Assembly (NCBI RefSeq): GCF_000002875.2
Contig: NC_009418.2
Coordinates: 1,414,273-1,478,272 of the forward strand
Direction: 5' to 3'
Source: Leishmania infantum JPCM5
Lineage: Eukaryota; Euglenozoa; Kinetoplastea; Trypanosomatida; Trypanosomatidae
DNA length: 64,000 nt
Numbering within the stretch: position 1 is the first letter of the stretch; each line of letters opens with the position of its first letter. This document shows positions 11,021 through 20,052 of the stretch, in pieces. Under the pieces are notes generated by a model. The model was given only the letters and a program-made list of their open reading frames with translations, ran no database searches and was not told where the DNA came from. The translations under genes were made by a program, and so were the position numbers.

Positions 11021-12394
11021 ATGGACGCCTCTTTCATTGTGTTTCTCGGCGCTGGAAAGTGCAATGTGGTGGTGGATCTGCCCATGTGTTTGGTGCCGAG
11101 CTCCTTGAGCGCGGCATCGCACCCTACTGGCGCTGCCGCGCAGCGCGCAGCCCTGCGCATCCGCGACACGGCGGTAAAGGAGTGTTCAGAGTGCTACCGC
11201 GCGCTGGAGGCGTACGCGGGTGGGCGACGGGTCGTGCCGCTCCCGGCAGACCTCTACGCAGCGATTGCGAGCGTCGTGCCGGCGAAGTATCACGCGCTAA
11301 TGCACAACGCATCGGAGGCTACACTGATGCCTAACTTCACCAGCGATCCAGCGCAGCTGCTTCAGATGGACATGGCTGCCTCAGACGCAGCCGGGCGAGT
11401 GGCCGACTACACGGTGGAGGTAAAACCAAAAAGCGCGTGGCAGCCACCACAAGTTGTGGGTATCGTGGCGGATGGCGTTGCTCACTGGATTGAGGAGGTG
11501 AAGCATCGCCACTGCCGCTACGCGCAGATGCTGCGGTACAAGGAGGTGCGCGACGTGGCGGAGGGGGCTCCGGAGTCTGTGGCCTCGGCAGCGCCGCACG
11601 ACTCTGTGCGCAGCGCTAAGATGGGCAGCGGTCCCTACTGCCCGAACTACTTGTTTCGGCCCGCCCTCTCGTCACGCGAGGGGCTGCAACGACTCATGCA
11701 CAACCCACAGAACAACCTGAAGGTGGTCAGCTACCACGCATCCCGCAAGGGCACCCACACAGGCGACCCGAAGACACTGACGGTTGAGGAGCTGAACGGC
11801 ATTGCTGATGCCATCGACGCCTCGCGGGTGCTAGCACCCTTGGCCCACCTGCAGCTGTACGGCTGCGCCCCTGCAAGCGCAGATGCTTCGCCGGAGGAGG
11901 CTCAGTCGCGCTCGGTGCCCGTGCTGGACGCACATCTGCTCTACCACTGGTCTGTTGCCCAAAACAAAGAGAATGTTCAATGGATCGTCGTGGACACAGA
12001 CCCGGAGACGCTCTGTAGCTGCATGTCGATCACTGACGGGGACGCTTGCAAGCGACCGAGTCGCGCAAGCCCTCGGTATGTGGCGCCAACGTTGGACTAC
12101 GCAGAATGCCTCGACCGCTTTTACGTCTCCACCACAGCCAAGGACGTGTCGCTGATGATTGCTGTCTCGTGCCGTAAGAGCCAGCCGGTGTCGCCCGCGA
12201 GCGAGTGCGCGGTTCTGACCAACATTTTGCCAGAGGTGGGCGGCGGCTGCTTTGTTCGCCGCGGTGCCGACGTTTACCGTATCGGTGTGGTGGACCTGGA
12301 CTCCAAAACGCACAAGTCTCTGGCTCACTACTACATGCACGACAAGGTCATTGTCAACGCCTTCGTGGCCCGCGGTAGCAACATGGGAAATTAG
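11021..12394 (+). CDS. inositol-pentakisphosphate 2-kinase (IPK1 family)
   Basis: This 457-aa protein carries the IP5 2-kinase signature motifs in order. These are an N-terminal glycine-loop-like FLGAGKCNVV (8-17), VEVKPKSAW (132-140, the E(I/V)KPK motif), PYCPNYLF (205-212), PQNNLKV (229-235), KDVSLMIAV (374-382, the K-D-C/V-S-hM motif) and VVDLDSKTHKSLAHYYMHD (423-441, matching DLDxK...HYxxxD). The family phosphorylates inositol pentakisphosphate at the 2-position to make IP6. IP6 and its pyrophosphates are linked to phosphate homeostasis, mRNA export and acidocalcisome physiology in other systems. The start at 11021 is the first in-frame ATG and places the glycine loop at the extreme N-terminus, as in the family. 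Confidence 0.88.
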   Translation: MDASFIVFLGAGKCNVVVDLPMCLVPSSLSAASHPTGAAAQRAALRIRDTAVKECSECYRALEAYAGGRRVVPLPADLYAAIASVVPAKYHALMHNASEATLMPNFTSDPAQLLQMDMAASDAAGRVADYTVEVKPKSAWQPPQVVGIVADGVAHWIEEVKHRHCRYAQMLRYKEVRDVAEGAPESVASAAPHDSVRSAKMGSGPYCPNYLFRPALSSREGLQRLMHNPQNNLKVVSYHASRKGTHTGDPKTLTVEELNGIADAIDASRVLAPLAHLQLYGCAPASADASPEEAQSRSVPVLDAHLLYHWSVAQNKENVQWIVVDTDPETLCSCMSITDGDACKRPSRASPRYVAPTLDYAECLDRFYVSTTAKDVSLMIAVSCRKSQPVSPASECAVLTNILPEVGGGCFVRRGADVYRIGVVDLDSKTHKSLAHYYMHDKVIVNAFVARGSNMGN

Positions 12395-13774
12395 TGAAAA
12401 GCGAAAGACAAAGATGGGGATGGACGGGTGGCTGGGCGATAAGGCCTGCGCTCGTGTGAGTTCGTGTCTTAAGGGATACAGTGTTTTTGTTTACCGCTCA
12501 ACGCTGCGGCCCTGTTGCCGCTTTCAAAGGATGGTGCCACGACTGGCACCACTTCTTTGCCCACATAGCATGACCACACAGCCGAGCTCACGCAATCGCG
12601 CAGACGTTGGCGCGCGCGCCGGGTTTCACTTTATGTTGTTCAAATGTTTTTTCTCGGCACTGCCGATGCTGTCGCATGCTCCTTGTCTGCTCTGTCGAGC
12701 TCAGCGGTTGCATCATGCGTGTTGGCCACGAACTCATACACGCTTGCACGCGTGTGCGTCCTCCCTATCTCGCTTGCGTGTGCACGGTATCCTTCTCCAC
12801 GTATGAGGCGAGAGGGACACGCGCGTGCGCAAAGAGACGGGAGCACACCGCCCATCAGACGGCGCGCGGGCGCACATTCCTCTCTCCGCACAAGCAAGCG
12901 GCTCCGAACCTCTGCAGTGGCAGGGAATGCGCTTGCATTGCTTTTGTTCCGGTGCACTCGCTGCGGCGCGCTCGGAGGGGGGATCGGGTACATTGCCCGG
13001 GACGGAGGCGTAGGAAAACGTGAGTCGATGATAGCGGCGGACGCGGGTCATGGATTCCGCACGAGGTTGCTTTGGTGGTGCCTCCGCAGTGACGTGGCAT
13101 CACCCGATAAAACAGGCGGCCAAGCGAGAACCGGTTGTTATCATTCGCCTTCGGGCGTCAGCGGCTGCCAGTGTTGCATCCCTGCTCGCCGGATGTGCAT
13201 GCCAGATGGTGTGTTGCACTCTGCTGCTCGTCCTCGCGTTTGAGGCACATACGTGGGTCTTTCGATATGTGTGTATACTGTTTACGATGCTTGCGCTCTG
13301 TCTCACCGCTGCTTCTACGAATATGCACCCCCACCCCTCGTTCGCCATCCCCTCATGCTAATGAACTCGTCCACTCTCAGAATGCCCCTTCTGCGCCCGC
13401 TTTCTCCGCTCCTGTGCACACGGTTGGTGACTGCGCCGCTGCCATGTGTTGTGCACTTGTGTAATGTGCGGTGCTGCTGACATGCGCCGCAGGTATCACA
13501 AGTGCCAGGTGTCGTCCCCTCCCACTGTGCCTCTCTCTCTCTGTCGTTGCCCATCTAGAGTGAAGCGATTTGGCGCTGTCCGCCGAGTCCTCCACCGCGC
13601 CCCGCATTCGCTCACGTTTTTGTGTTGCCGAAGGTGCGCGGCTCGCCCATCAGCGCTCTCAGCACGCCCGCTCCCGGGGGACCGAGTTCACGTGCTGGAC
13701 CCCGTGTGAAAGGGCTCTCTTCTGTGAGGAAAACCTGTGCGTATACCTCTCTTCTCTTTCTGCGACGTGACGTC
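12395..13774. other. intergenic, 1.4 kb
   Basis: No supported gene. It holds a GCGCGCGC block near 12609, several GT/CA-rich patches and, at the end, a pyrimidine tract with AG near 13727 that would serve the next gene. ORFs up to about 200 aa on both strands have spacer-like composition. Confidence 0.6.
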
Positions 13775-14326
13775 ATGGCGCATGGTGCTGAAGAATGCAT
13801 CATGGCAGCGCCAGGCTGTGTCTACCTTACTCCTGAGCAGGAGGAGCAGCTCGTGGATCGCCTCTACACGCAGTCCCTGCTGCACAAGGAGGCTACCATG
13901 GCAGAGTTGGATGCGCGCTACTACCCTGTGGCCGCCTCGCAGGCCATCTCCCAGGAGATGCTGCAGAAGAGTGTGCAGCGCCAGGTAGATGTTGAAATGG
14001 AACGGCGACAGCAGCGCCGGAAGGAGATGGACGCCATGGCGGTTGCCGAGGCGACGGGTCACGCAAACGGCAGCCGTGTCGCCGCTTCCAAGAAAACGAT
14101 GACACTGGAACAGACGGACGTCAGCGTTCGGCGCCTCTACGACGACACACTCGCGCGCAAGAAGGCGAGAAAGGCGGAGAGCGAGCGCCTCTACGCGTTT
14201 CACCCAGAGGACCTCAAGTCGGCCAAGCTGTCGAAAGCGGCGCTGCAAGAGTCCGTCAACCGCATGAGCAAGCCGAAGAAGACGGAGTTCACGATGGCGG
14301 AGGTGAACAAGATCTATGACCTGTGA
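13775..14326 (+). CDS. conserved-looking small tandem-repeat protein
   Basis: This 183-aa charged, helical protein is built from repeats. Unit 1 has VDRLYTQSLLHKEA...LDARYYP (27-51) followed by LQKSVQRQ (63-70). Unit 2 has VRRLYDDTLARKKA...LYAFHP (118-144) followed by LQESVNRM (157-164). The last residues (VNKIYDL) look like the start of a third, truncated unit. The unit can be written V-x-(R/K)-(L/I)-Y-x(3)-L-x-x-K ... LQ-x-S-V-x-R. I do not recognise the family. The start could be 13775 or 13802 (both ATG, in frame); the first is chosen. The upstream extension of the frame lacks an ATG. Confidence 0.75.
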   Translation: MAHGAEECIMAAPGCVYLTPEQEEQLVDRLYTQSLLHKEATMAELDARYYPVAASQAISQEMLQKSVQRQVDVEMERRQQRRKEMDAMAVAEATGHANGSRVAASKKTMTLEQTDVSVRRLYDDTLARKKARKAESERLYAFHPEDLKSAKLSKAALQESVNRMSKPKKTEFTMAEVNKIYDL

Positions 14327-15166
14327 GCCTTCACCGCCCTTTATCGTGCCCCTCATGTAGCCCCTGTGCCGGCGACGATGCGTGTGTGTCTCAGCAAGTG
14401 CTCAATCAGGCTCACACCGCCGTGCTCAGTGTTCTTTGTTTCTCGTGTGCGAGCCTTGTCCGTTTCCTTGCGCGCCTCCCGATGCCCTTGCACCCACGTG
14501 GGATGTACGCTACCTCGTTCTCTTGTGTCTGAGCCCGTTGTATTCTCTGCTGCCGGGCTGCCTGTCATCTTCCCAAACCCTTCCAGCATCTTTTTCTTCG
14601 TCTTTGCCTCCTCTTCTTCCCTCCACGTGTGTTGGAGATGTGACAGGTGCACCAGTTCCGCTCGCGCGCGGTCACGCGGCGGCTCGGCTCCTTTTTTTTG
14701 GGAGGGGGGGTGAGCATGGGGCGGCATAACAACACGAGATGCACCATCATAGTGGATCATACTAGTGAGGTCACCGCGTCCTCCGGTGAGCCCCCATCTC
14801 CGGTCAGCGGCTGGCTCTTTCTTTCAGCACGCATTGCTTGGCTTCATTCTCTCTGTCGGGAAGGTCCAAGATTTGACGGCGCGTCCCTTGCCACCGAGAC
14901 TGGCATGGTCTGAGTTCCGTTGTTTTGTCCGTGCTGCAGGGAACACGCCGCCCCACGCCGTCTGCTCACGTCGCCGCTATTAAACATCCTCTTCTTTCTC
15001 ATTCTGCTCTGTCTTCGCTTATTGGCTGTCTCGTGACCAGCGCCTAGCATAGGTGTGCCGATAAGGATTCCTGTCGCTGAGGTGGCGTCTCTCTCCGTCG
15101 CTCTCTTTCTCACTTGTCGGAGGCGGGTGCATTCATGTGAGCGCCTCTCTCTGTGACCTCTCTCTG
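14327..15166. other. intergenic, 0.8 kb, with a start-stop mini-uORF
   Basis: No supported gene. It contains T8 and G7 runs close together at about 14692-14708 and a pyrimidine tract at 15087-15119 ending in AG at 15121-15122. An ATG TGA start-stop element at 15135-15140 lies between that AG and the next gene's ATG. Confidence 0.6.
15135..15140 (+). promoter_or_regulatory. start-stop mini-uORF (ATG TGA) upstream of DUF501 gene
   Basis: The sequence is ATG immediately followed by TGA, 27 nt upstream of the ATG at 15167. It would be in the 5' UTR if the acceptor AG at 15121-15122 is used. It would be removed if the AG at 15140-15141 is used. Such one-codon uORFs can stall ribosomes in other eukaryotes; a role here is inference. 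Confidence 0.4.
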
Positions 15167-16075
15167 ATGTCGGAGGAGAAAAGGACGACGAGTGCCGCCC
15201 CTGAGGCGAAGTATAATGCTTACGCTGAGGCGGCAGATCCGGACCGCTATCGTGTCGCTGACGCTCTGCTTTTCACGTGCGCGGAGCACGGTAAGGCGTG
15301 CGTTCTGTGCGTCACAGCCGGCAAGAATGGCCGCAACGGACGCACAGCTGCCGTTGGCGCCACGATTTTCTGGTTGACTTGCCCGAATCTGAACGCCATC
15401 ATAGCGAGATTTGAGGGCCACCGATGCGTCCGGGCGGTGTCAGCGGCGATGGCGCAGCAGCCGTGTCTCTGTGACTGGCACGTGCAGTCGCACGACGTGT
15501 ACGCGAGTCGCGCCAGGGAACTTCTCTCGCCGGCACAGTGGTGTTTTTTCGAGGCCCACTTTCTCTCCGACGATCAGCCGTCCCTGCACAAGTACGGCAA
15601 TGCCGCGGTGAGCCATGCTGCGGGCATGAAGTGTCTGCACGCCCTCGTCGCCCAGACCCTGGCGGGTGTGGCGAACCCCGTTGGCTCGGTTGTGGTCAAC
15701 TACATCCTCTTGCAGCATCAGCTCGTCCGTGAGGCGGCCGAAATGGGAAACACTGAGCAACACGGAGTCGAAGAGAGGCGGCTCTCGATGAAGGCCACGT
15801 TGGACAGCACACGTTTGTTTTCGGACTTCATGACGGCTTTTGTGAGGGCAGCGTCGGAGCGGGCTTGTGAGGGCTGGCATGGCCTCCGCAACGTGTCCTT
15901 CGAAGTCCCACTTCCTGAAGGCAACATGTGGGGCAAGACAGCCGTGCAATACATGTGGCGGGCCGATTCTCAGCTAGCGACTCTCTGCCCCGATCTCTGC
16001 GCGCGGGCGCTGACGGTGCTCGTTGCGTTGGAAGGACAGTTGCGGCATCGGCACAAGAAGCACCGCATCAACTGA
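15167..16075 (+). CDS. DUF501-family protein
   Basis: This 302-aa protein resembles the mainly bacterial DUF501 family. The segment FWLTCPNLNAIIARFE (68-83) matches the family's yLTCPrLn...RLE block, and KCLHALVAQTLAGVANPVG (155-173) matches its strongest signature, vKCLHAh.Ah.La...NP.G. A Cys-rich patch (FTCAEHGKACVLCV) precedes them, where bacterial members have a C-x-C-G motif. No reaction is known for the family. The protein is longer than bacterial members, with an extra C-terminal region rich in Arg/His. The start at 15167 is the first in-frame ATG; upstream frame extension relies on GTG only. Confidence 0.8.
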   Translation: MSEEKRTTSAAPEAKYNAYAEAADPDRYRVADALLFTCAEHGKACVLCVTAGKNGRNGRTAAVGATIFWLTCPNLNAIIARFEGHRCVRAVSAAMAQQPCLCDWHVQSHDVYASRARELLSPAQWCFFEAHFLSDDQPSLHKYGNAAVSHAAGMKCLHALVAQTLAGVANPVGSVVVNYILLQHQLVREAAEMGNTEQHGVEERRLSMKATLDSTRLFSDFMTAFVRAASERACEGWHGLRNVSFEVPLPEGNMWGKTAVQYMWRADSQLATLCPDLCARALTVLVALEGQLRHRHKKHRIN

Positions 16076-16842
16076 GACTGCGGGCACCCCGCACACGCGT
16101 CGTGGACCCTGCCAACGGGCAGGCGGCATCGCATTTCGCAAAGCTTTCTCTTGTCCTCGACACGCTTTTTTTTTTTGGACCTGTGTACTGGCAGCTGACA
16201 TGCCGAAAGGCGCTCCTTCAACCACGCTGGTGCTGCTGCCGGCGCATCCACCTCAAATGAGCGTCCGTTACCCCGTCTGGTGGTAAACAAATCTGCCTAC
16301 TAATCGGGGCGTTGAGAGGCCGGTGTAGGCGTCGTGGTCGAAGGAGGAGAATGGGCAAGGGGCGAGCGCGCGGCACTGAACGAGCAACGAAAGAAGTTGA
16401 ACATCGTTCCCCTTCTGCGCTCTTTCTCCGAGGTTTACTTTCATGCACTTGCAGGTACAGCGCCGGCGGCGTGCGACCCGCCGCACGACATTCCACGCCA
16501 TTGCCGTGCCACGAGGTGTCTCAGACAAAGAAGTCGCAGTTAGAGGTCCCAAGTACAAGGGCGATGGGTGCGGCGATGGCCGAAGCAGCGACACTTCCAT
16601 CAGTAACCGGGCAGATGCGTGCGCCGGCGAAACTGTCACCCTCAGCCCTCCTCCCTCTGCTTTCCCGAGCCGCACCAGTACATACCACTGCACCGATGCG
16701 CTTGCCATCGTGGCAACATCGAGTTTCCTTTGTTTATCTTTATAGGCCATCTGCGTGTCCGACAAAGGGAGCCAAACGCGTGCACGTTACTGAGAGCGAG
16801 CGTGGCTGCTGCGGTAGACGGTTTGCCTGTTATCGTCCGCTC
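16076..16842. other. spacer before the Sfi1-like gene
   Basis: The frame of the next gene is open here from 16312, with in-frame ATGs at 16351, 16564 and 16696. The strongest acceptor in the region lies downstream of all of them (16744-16745), so I treat this as probable 5' spacer. A T11 run sits near 16167-16177. Confidence 0.5.
16726..16745 (+). promoter_or_regulatory. strong candidate spliced-leader acceptor
   Basis: TTTCCTTTGTTTATCTTTAT is followed directly by AG-GCC (AG at 16744-16745). No ATG in any frame falls between this AG and 16843, which is in frame with the Sfi1-like protein. A weaker acceptor at about 16454 would favour the start at 16564 instead. Confidence 0.55.
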
Positions 16843-17889
16843 ATGCACCTCGCTGGAACGTCATGCGTGCGGCAGCGCGGCGCATACTTTTCCACACCGG
16901 AGCTGAGCTCATCGTCTCATAACGAGCGTAGCAGCAGCGCGTGGCCTACGGGGTCGCCGCCACAGCGGCACACGCACGCGAGTACGCCTGCGGCGACGTA
17001 CACGCACGCGCCCAGCCGCGATGTTGCATTCGGGGGCCGTGCACATGTTGCCACTCACCGAAGCCGCGACACTCTTACTGCCGAACTTCAGCGCATTCGC
17101 GCGGAGGCGAACACAATTGTAGTGGAGCGCTGGTTCTGGCGGTGGGGCCTCTACGCGGTTCGCCGCGCTGCCTTGAGGCGCATCCAGCACCGCGCTCGGC
17201 TAGTTTTGTGGAGTCGTGTGGGTGCCAGGTGCTTTGCGTGGTGGCGATTAGTTGCGCAGCGGCGCCTGTGCCGCGAGGTGCTTTACCGAGAAGCCGCCGC
17301 GCGCGAACGCGCGACGTTGATTGAAGGCCTCTGTCGCGTTGCATGGGACAAGTGGCGTCAGTGGGCGCGAGTGCGTGCACGGCAGTGCGCGAGAGCTGCG
17401 CATCTGGGGCTGGTGAACCGACAGCGGCACGCACTTCTCCGATTTCGCGCATGGACGTGTCATCCCCGTCGGTGCCGTCAGCTGCGGTCTGTGGAGCAGA
17501 TTCGATTCTCCGCCGAGCGATCGCTGGCCCGCTTTACTCTGATCCGTTGGCGTTTGCATGCCCTAGAGAGCTACCTTGCCTTTCCACTGCAGGTGCGGGC
17601 GGCGCAGCAAGTGGCGACGGCGGCGTTTCGCGCGTGGCAGCGGCGTGCGCTCATCGGGGCCAGCATGCGGCTCATCCGCCACGAGGCGCTTTTGCACGTG
17701 GCGGAGCGGTGCTTTGACCGGTGGAGGCGATGGCTCCGGCGGCGGTTACAGGCCGCACTGCTACGCGAAGCGAACGAGGCTCGCCTTTTGCTGCGCATCT
17801 TCTCGCAGTGGGCGTGGCACCATGAGCTCCACGCGTTAGACTACGAGCAGTACGTCGCAGAACGTCATCTGCCACGCCTCTTCTCTTGA
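16843..17889 (+). CDS. Sfi1-like W-repeat protein (putative centrin-binding)
   Basis: The 348-aa product is very rich in Arg, Trp and Ala. After a low-complexity N-terminus of about 85 residues it runs through at least seven degenerate repeats with one or two Trp and flanking Arg/Leu. Examples are ERWFWRWGLYAVRRAALRR, CFAWWRLVAQRRL, AWDKWRQWARV, ALLRFRAW, TLIRWRLHA, AFRAWQRRAL and CFDRWRRWLRRRLQ, spaced about 25-40 residues apart. This is the pattern of Sfi1 repeats, each of which binds one centrin along a continuous helix at basal bodies or spindle poles. A basal-body or bilobe role is inferred. In-frame ATGs at 16351, 16564 and 16696 would give longer proteins; 16843 is preferred on splice-acceptor grounds. 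Confidence 0.7.
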   Translation: MHLAGTSCVRQRGAYFSTPELSSSSHNERSSSAWPTGSPPQRHTHASTPAATYTHAPSRDVAFGGRAHVATHRSRDTLTAELQRIRAEANTIVVERWFWRWGLYAVRRAALRRIQHRARLVLWSRVGARCFAWWRLVAQRRLCREVLYREAAARERATLIEGLCRVAWDKWRQWARVRARQCARAAHLGLVNRQRHALLRFRAWTCHPRRCRQLRSVEQIRFSAERSLARFTLIRWRLHALESYLAFPLQVRAAQQVATAAFRAWQRRALIGASMRLIRHEALLHVAERCFDRWRRWLRRRLQAALLREANEARLLLRIFSQWAWHHELHALDYEQYVAERHLPRLFS

Positions 17890-18585
17890 TCGTCTTGAGC
17901 TGTTGTTGGCACTTGTAATGAGAGGGAGCAGGAGCCGATTCCTGGAGGGCCGCTCGGTGACTAGGGGCCGTGACGGCGTGCCGATAAGACGTGCACACCC
18001 ACAGAAGCTCAAACGCGAAGGTGCGCACTGATAACTCCCTTCAGCGCTACATGGCGAAAAAAAAAACGAAAGGGAAAAGACGAAAACCGACAGAAGACGC
18101 TTAACAACGAAACGCGGTGTGACCAACATGTGATGAGGCGCGGGTGAGGAGGGGTGCCTCCCTTTTTCGCCCGATCTGAGGGAAGGAGAGGGAGCGCTGC
18201 ACGATACTCCACTCGCCCAGGCGCCCACCTCGTCTTCCCCTCCCCCCTCCTTGCCCCCCATCATTTCCATTGCTTTCCCCTCTCATAATAATACGGTGAA
18301 AAAAAACGTCTCCACACCTATGCGTGCGCATGCCCACACACGTGACCTCACATCGAGCAAAAGGGTTCTCCGCCGGCCTTTTCTGTTCTCTTCTCCATCA
18401 GCGCTTCCATTTGTGGACTTGTTTTTTCCGTTGGCTCTGTTCGCTGTGGCGTTGCCGCTATTCTTCGCATCCCCCTCCTCACGGCCGCTTTTCGCGTGCC
18501 TCTTCTCAAGTCACCTGCCGCGCGCGCTCTCTTCCCTTCGTCTCTGTCTCGTTGCCTTTCAGAAAGCAGGCGTCGAGAAGAGAAC
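17890..18585. other. intergenic, 0.7 kb
   Basis: No supported gene. It holds an A10 run at about 18057-18066 followed by purine-rich sequence and a C/T-rich block from 18230. A long pyrimidine tract ends in AG at 18561-18562. Confidence 0.65.
18524..18562 (+). promoter_or_regulatory. probable spliced-leader acceptor of SPT1
   Basis: A pyrimidine-rich tract ends TCGTTGCCTTTCAG with AG at 18561-18562, 23 nt before the ATG at 18586. This rules out the longer frame that begins upstream at a non-ATG codon. Confidence 0.6.
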
Positions 18586-20052
18586 ATGTCGTCTCTATCG
18601 GAAACGCTGTCAGAGCAGCTGATGAGCCACCCGTTCCACCGTGCTCTGGAGCTTTTCTTTGCCGCCGCGCTGGCGTATTTTCTGCTGCAACGCTTCCACC
18701 GTCGCGGGAAGGGGAAGCCACCAAATCCGATGAGCAGGCTGTCCCCTGAGGAGCAGGAACGTCGCATTGCCGCCTTTCAGTCCATTCCGTTCCGTGCCGA
18801 GTGCTCGGTGACGTCGAACGTGCCCGTGCCGGAGTACCACGGGCTGACCGAGGTGGTCGGACGCGAGGGGAGCCACATCACCATTCTGCGGCCCGGCTCA
18901 TCGGAGGCGGAGGAGTGTCTAGACCTTGCCACCTACGACTTTCACTCGTTCTCAACGCTGCCGGAGGTCGTTGAAGTGGCACGGGCGGCCGTGAACGCCT
19001 ACGGCGTGGGCAGTTGCGGACCTCGCAGCTTTTACGGCACCATCAAGCCGCATCTTGTGGTGGAGCAGGACCTGGCCAAGTTTCTCAAGACAGACGAAGC
19101 GGTTGTGTACAGCTTCGCATATGCCACCGTGGCCACCCTCATCTCCTGCTTTTCCGGCCGTGGCGACTATCTCGTGTACGACGACGGCGTCAGCTCCTCC
19201 GTGATGGAGGGCTGCATCCTCTCTCGCTCTGACATTCGGCCGTACAAGCACTGCAGCATGACGAGTCTGGAGGAGCGGCTCCAGGAAGTGGTGGCGAAGG
19301 ACGGGTACAGCAAGCCTCACCGCCGCTTCGTCGTAACGGAGGGCCTGTTCTCAGATACCGGCGAGATCTGCCCGCTGCCCCAGATCTTGGAGCTGTGCCA
19401 CAAGTACAAATTCCGCCTCCTGCTGGAGGACAGCTACGGCTTTGGCGTACTGGGCGAGTCGGGGCGCGGCACTCCTGAGCAGTTCAACATCCCGACGATG
19501 GACGTGGACGTGTACATTGGGAGCCTGAGTACGTCTATGGGTGCGGTTGGCGGTTTCTGCGCTGGCGCGTCGAACATGATTGATCATCAGCGCCTCACCT
19601 CCACAGCGTACGTGTTCTCGGCATCGTTGCCCCCCTACATCACGGCGTCCGTCTCGCAGTCGCTCGCGGTGCTGGCGCGTGATGACACGTTTGTGGCCAA
19701 GCTGCGGAGACACACGAAGCGCATTCGCAGACACCTCCGTGAGGCCGGGTTCAACGCTGAGAAGATCAAGCTGGTGGACAGCATCGACGACGCCTCTCCG
19801 GTGATTCTTCTTGCGGCGGAGCGGGAGTACGTCGAACGCGAGGGGCTGGAAAAGGTGGAGAACCGTCTCCAGCGCGTCATCAATGCCCTGCAGAAGAAGA
19901 AAGTGGCAGTCGTGCGAAACGTCTTCACAACAGATGAGCCGGTGAACAACGTCTCGGGACTGCGTATTGTGGCCAAGAGTCTGGCGACGGAGGCCGAGGT
20001 GACGGCGGCACTTGAGGCAATCGAGACTGCCGTGAAGGCCGAGTTTTCGTAG
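18586..20052 (+). CDS. SPT1: serine palmitoyltransferase subunit 1 (LCB1 type)
   Basis: This 488-aa protein is the non-catalytic subunit of the ER enzyme that condenses serine with an acyl-CoA, the first step of sphingolipid synthesis. One hydrophobic segment (about 22-35) anchors the N-terminus. The fold-type I aminotransferase/AONS core has GSCGPRSFYGT (142-152) and EDSYGFGVLGESGRG (281-295). At the site where the catalytic LCB2 subunit has the pyridoxal-phosphate lysine (T-F-T/S-K-S), this protein reads SLSTSMGAVGG (313-323) with no lysine, which identifies it as LCB1. It needs an LCB2 partner that is not in this window. Confidence 0.95.
   Translation: MSSLSETLSEQLMSHPFHRALELFFAAALAYFLLQRFHRRGKGKPPNPMSRLSPEEQERRIAAFQSIPFRAECSVTSNVPVPEYHGLTEVVGREGSHITILRPGSSEAEECLDLATYDFHSFSTLPEVVEVARAAVNAYGVGSCGPRSFYGTIKPHLVVEQDLAKFLKTDEAVVYSFAYATVATLISCFSGRGDYLVYDDGVSSSVMEGCILSRSDIRPYKHCSMTSLEERLQEVVAKDGYSKPHRRFVVTEGLFSDTGEICPLPQILELCHKYKFRLLLEDSYGFGVLGESGRGTPEQFNIPTMDVDVYIGSLSTSMGAVGGFCAGASNMIDHQRLTSTAYVFSASLPPYITASVSQSLAVLARDDTFVAKLRRHTKRIRRHLREAGFNAEKIKLVDSIDDASPVILLAAEREYVEREGLEKVENRLQRVINALQKKKVAVVRNVFTTDEPVNNVSGLRIVAKSLATEAEVTAALEAIETAVKAEFS

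Noticed and set aside
18586..20052. Loss of the pyridoxal-phosphate lysine as a defect in the serine palmitoyltransferase
   Set aside because: LCB1 subunits normally lack this lysine; the catalytic lysine is on LCB2, so no damage is implied.
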